64,000 nt of DNA from positions 186,001-250,000 of the forward strand of contig NZ_JAGMUL010000058.1 of assembly GCF_019049285.1 (NCBI RefSeq), given 5' to 3'. This document shows, piece by piece, positions 62,473-64,000 of this stretch. This stretch comes from Streptomyces sp. AC550_RSS872. Its GTDB lineage: Bacteria > Actinomycetota > Actinomycetes > Streptomycetales > Streptomycetaceae. Position numbers and translations under genes: made by a program. Positions within the stretch are counted from its first letter, which is position 1. The number at the start of each line of letters is the position of its first letter. The notes under the pieces were generated by a model that was given only the letters and a program-made list of their open reading frames with translations, searched no databases and was not told the DNA's origin.

Positions 62473-63252
62473 ATGTCGCAGACAGCCAAGCCCCGCCGAC
62501 GCTCCCGCCTCGCCAAGGCCGCCCTCGTCCTGGGCAGTGCCGCCGCCCTGACCGTCGGACTGACGGGCAGTGCCAGCGCCGGCGTCCTGAACCCGCTGCC
62601 CTGGAACGCGAGCACCTTCCAGAACAAGTACATGCCGCTGTTCGACTACGACGGGGACGGCTGCTTCCCCGCGGCGGCGGTGGACGGGGGCGGACAGCTC
62701 AACGGCGGCCTCAAGAACAGCGGCTCGATCACCGGCCAGTGCCGGGACGGCCACCTCGGCAGAGCCAACACGTACTCGCAGTCCCTGTGCCGCAACGGCT
62801 GGTGCGCCTACGTCTACGCGCTGTACTTCGAGAAGGACCAGACGCTCAACGGCGCCGACGCCTTCGGGCACCGCCACGACTGGGAGTCGGTCGTGGTCTT
62901 CCAGAAGCAGGGCGAGGAGCGCCCCCGTTACCTGGCCGCCTCCCGGCACGGCGGCTACAGCACCCACCACATCAACGACGTGCCGATGGACGGCAACCAC
63001 GTCAAGATCGTCTACCACAAGGACGGCGCGAGCACGCACGCCTTCCGCTTCGCCAAGTGGGGCGAGGACACGGAGGCCTGGGGCCCGGGCAACAAGTGGG
63101 ACACCCCGGCCCTGGTCACCATGGAGCAGATGCCCCAGGCGCCGCGCGACGCCCTGTGGAACTCCCAGTGGGGCAGGGCCAACTTCCCGCTGACCAACAA
63201 CCTCGTCGGCAACATCAACAAGGCCCGGCCCGGCGAGGTCCCGGCGTTCTGA
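62473..63252 (+). CDS. NLP (NPP1/NEP1-like) necrosis-inducing secreted protein
   Basis: 259 residues. Signal peptide (about 1-36, ending TGSASAG). The NLP domain has the FDYDGDGCFPAA start with acidic metal ligands, paired Cys, and the family heptapeptide GHRHDWE at residues 132-138, followed by VVVFQKQG. In plant-associated microbes such proteins bind plant sphingolipids and cause leakage. Whether this bacterial member attacks plants or other targets is unknown. ATG 62473 has GGAG eight bases upstream. Dyad copy upstream. Confidence 0.9.
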   Translation: MSQTAKPRRRSRLAKAALVLGSAAALTVGLTGSASAGVLNPLPWNASTFQNKYMPLFDYDGDGCFPAAAVDGGGQLNGGLKNSGSITGQCRDGHLGRANTYSQSLCRNGWCAYVYALYFEKDQTLNGADAFGHRHDWESVVVFQKQGEERPRYLAASRHGGYSTHHINDVPMDGNHVKIVYHKDGASTHAFRFAKWGEDTEAWGPGNKWDTPALVTMEQMPQAPRDALWNSQWGRANFPLTNNLVGNINKARPGEVPAF

Positions 63253-63265
63253 CGTCCGCGGCGGC

Positions 63266-64000
63266 TCAGGCCTGCGTCTGCAACTGCTGAAGCTGCCGCA
63301 GGACGTTCTCCAGCGCACCCTGCCGCCGTCCCGGCACTCGGCCCCGCAGCTCCGCGAGCGCGGGGCCGAGGTCACGAGCCGGGGCGGCGTCCTTGATCTG
63401 CCCCCACTGATGGTGAGCCCGGTCGACCGCGGCCTCGACCGCGGGCGCGTCCACCGCCTGCCCCGCGGACAGCCGCGCCGACGCCACCATCAGCCACGCC
63501 CGGCAACTGCGCACCGGATCCCCCGCCATCATCGCCAGATCGGCCCGCACCTCGATCCAGTGCAACGCCTCCTCGGAGGCCGGGCCGTGGGCCCGCAGGG
63601 CGGTCTGCTCGTAGTGAGCGGCCAGCACTTCGGCCTCACCGTGCCGACCGGACTCCACGGCGGCGGCGATGACGGCGTGGGGGTCACCGGGCGCGGGGGT
63701 CTGTACAGGGGGCGGCGCGGGGCTGTGCGCAGGAGGTGGCGGGGGGCTCTGCGCCGGGCTCGGCACGGGCAGCGGCAGGACCAGGGTGGTGCTCGCATCG
63801 GGACTCGGCGCCGAACTCGGCCGCCCGGAGCTGTGTGCGGGAGTCGCCACCGGGACCGGCTCAGGGCTCTGCGCGGAACTCGGCACAGGGACCGAACCCG
63901 GATTCGGCGCCGGACTCCCCGAATCGGCGGCCGACATGTCCTGGGCCGGAAGCGGCACGGAACCCTGAGCCGGGCTCTCCGCAGAGGGCGACGGCACGTG
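63266..64000 (-). CDS. Protein with Pro/Ser/Ala-rich linker and helical C-terminal domain, 5' end outside window
   Basis: The readable 244 residues consist of a 105-residue Pro/Ser/Ala/Val linker followed by a helical domain (DPHAVIAAAVESGRHGEAEV, EEALHWIEVRADLAMMAGDP, LRQLQQLQTQA end) that looks TPR-like. Such tails follow kinase or FHA domains in Streptomyces, but the N-terminal part is not in the window, so no function is given. Confidence 0.55.
   Translation of the reverse strand, partial: HVPSPSAESPAQGSVPLPAQDMSAADSGSPAPNPGSVPVPSSAQSPEPVPVATPAHSSGRPSSAPSPDASTTLVLPLPVPSPAQSPPPPPAHSPAPPPVQTPAPGDPHAVIAAAVESGRHGEAEVLAAHYEQTALRAHGPASEEALHWIEVRADLAMMAGDPVRSCRAWLMVASARLSAGQAVDAPAVEAAVDRAHHQWGQIKDAAPARDLGPALAELRGRVPGRRQGALENVLRQLQQLQTQA

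Overview
The base composition (very GC-rich, G/C in almost every third codon position), GTG/TTG starts, SigE-type ECF sigma factors, DUF397 and HATPase fragments, LAxTG surface protein and many secreted hydrolases point to a Streptomyces chromosome, probably an arm-proximal accessory region. No rRNA, tRNA or CRISPR array was recognised.

Layout. 1-13 kb: secreted GH30 hydrolase with a divergent LacI repressor, Usp/ArsB-NhaD-type transporter pair, MMPL exporter plus an orphan histidine kinase, expansin-like protein, GH62 arabinofuranosidase. 13.4-18.8 kb: a large HTH-STAND-WD40 NTPase, then a truncated secreted-protein gene joined to an IS21 istB remnant, and a SigE-family sigma factor. 19-24 kb: TetR/FAD-monooxygenase pair with two palindromic operators, and a sortase/surface-protein/sigma-factor operon. 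24-29 kb: a tight five-gene operon (cucumopine-synthase-like protein, FAD amine oxidase, O-carbamoyltransferase, SRPBCC protein, histidine phosphatase) that looks like an uncharacterised small-molecule pathway. 29-34.5 kb: purine catabolism (xanthine dehydrogenase and a guanine-deaminase-type enzyme). 35-44 kb: DUF6153/DUF305 pair, a 183-bp MITE, GH13 glucosidase, LAxTG protein, nucleoside hydrolase, and a short ThrRS-like protein preceded by a Thr-rich leader peptide and hairpin. 44-48.7 kb: a graspetide (TgmA/B/C) locus in which the ATP-grasp ligase has been deleted, with its regulator and NUDIX neighbours and a frameshifted HATPase. 49-55 kb: L7/L12-like membrane protein, GAF-ANTAR regulator, TIGR03943/permease pair, TPR regulator facing a 56-residue peptide, TerB-like protein. 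55-64 kb: an ETX/MTX2-like protein, a second HTH-STAND-WD40 NTPase, a ribosome-inactivating protein, DUF397/HATPase relics and an NLP (NPP1) protein.

Most notable is a recurring 33-34 bp dyad (TTGAT-N23/24-ATCAA and variants) seen six times: in front of the ETX-like, RIP and NLP genes, twice in the STAND/RIP intergenic region, once as an orphan, and once between the first STAND gene and the truncated secreted gene. Both STAND loci therefore share one architecture: STAND NTPase, dyad, divergent secreted protein. This may be a co-regulated toxin/STAND system that I do not recognise as described. The other leading candidates are the cucumopine-synthase-like/carbamoyltransferase operon and the threonine attenuator on the second ThrRS.
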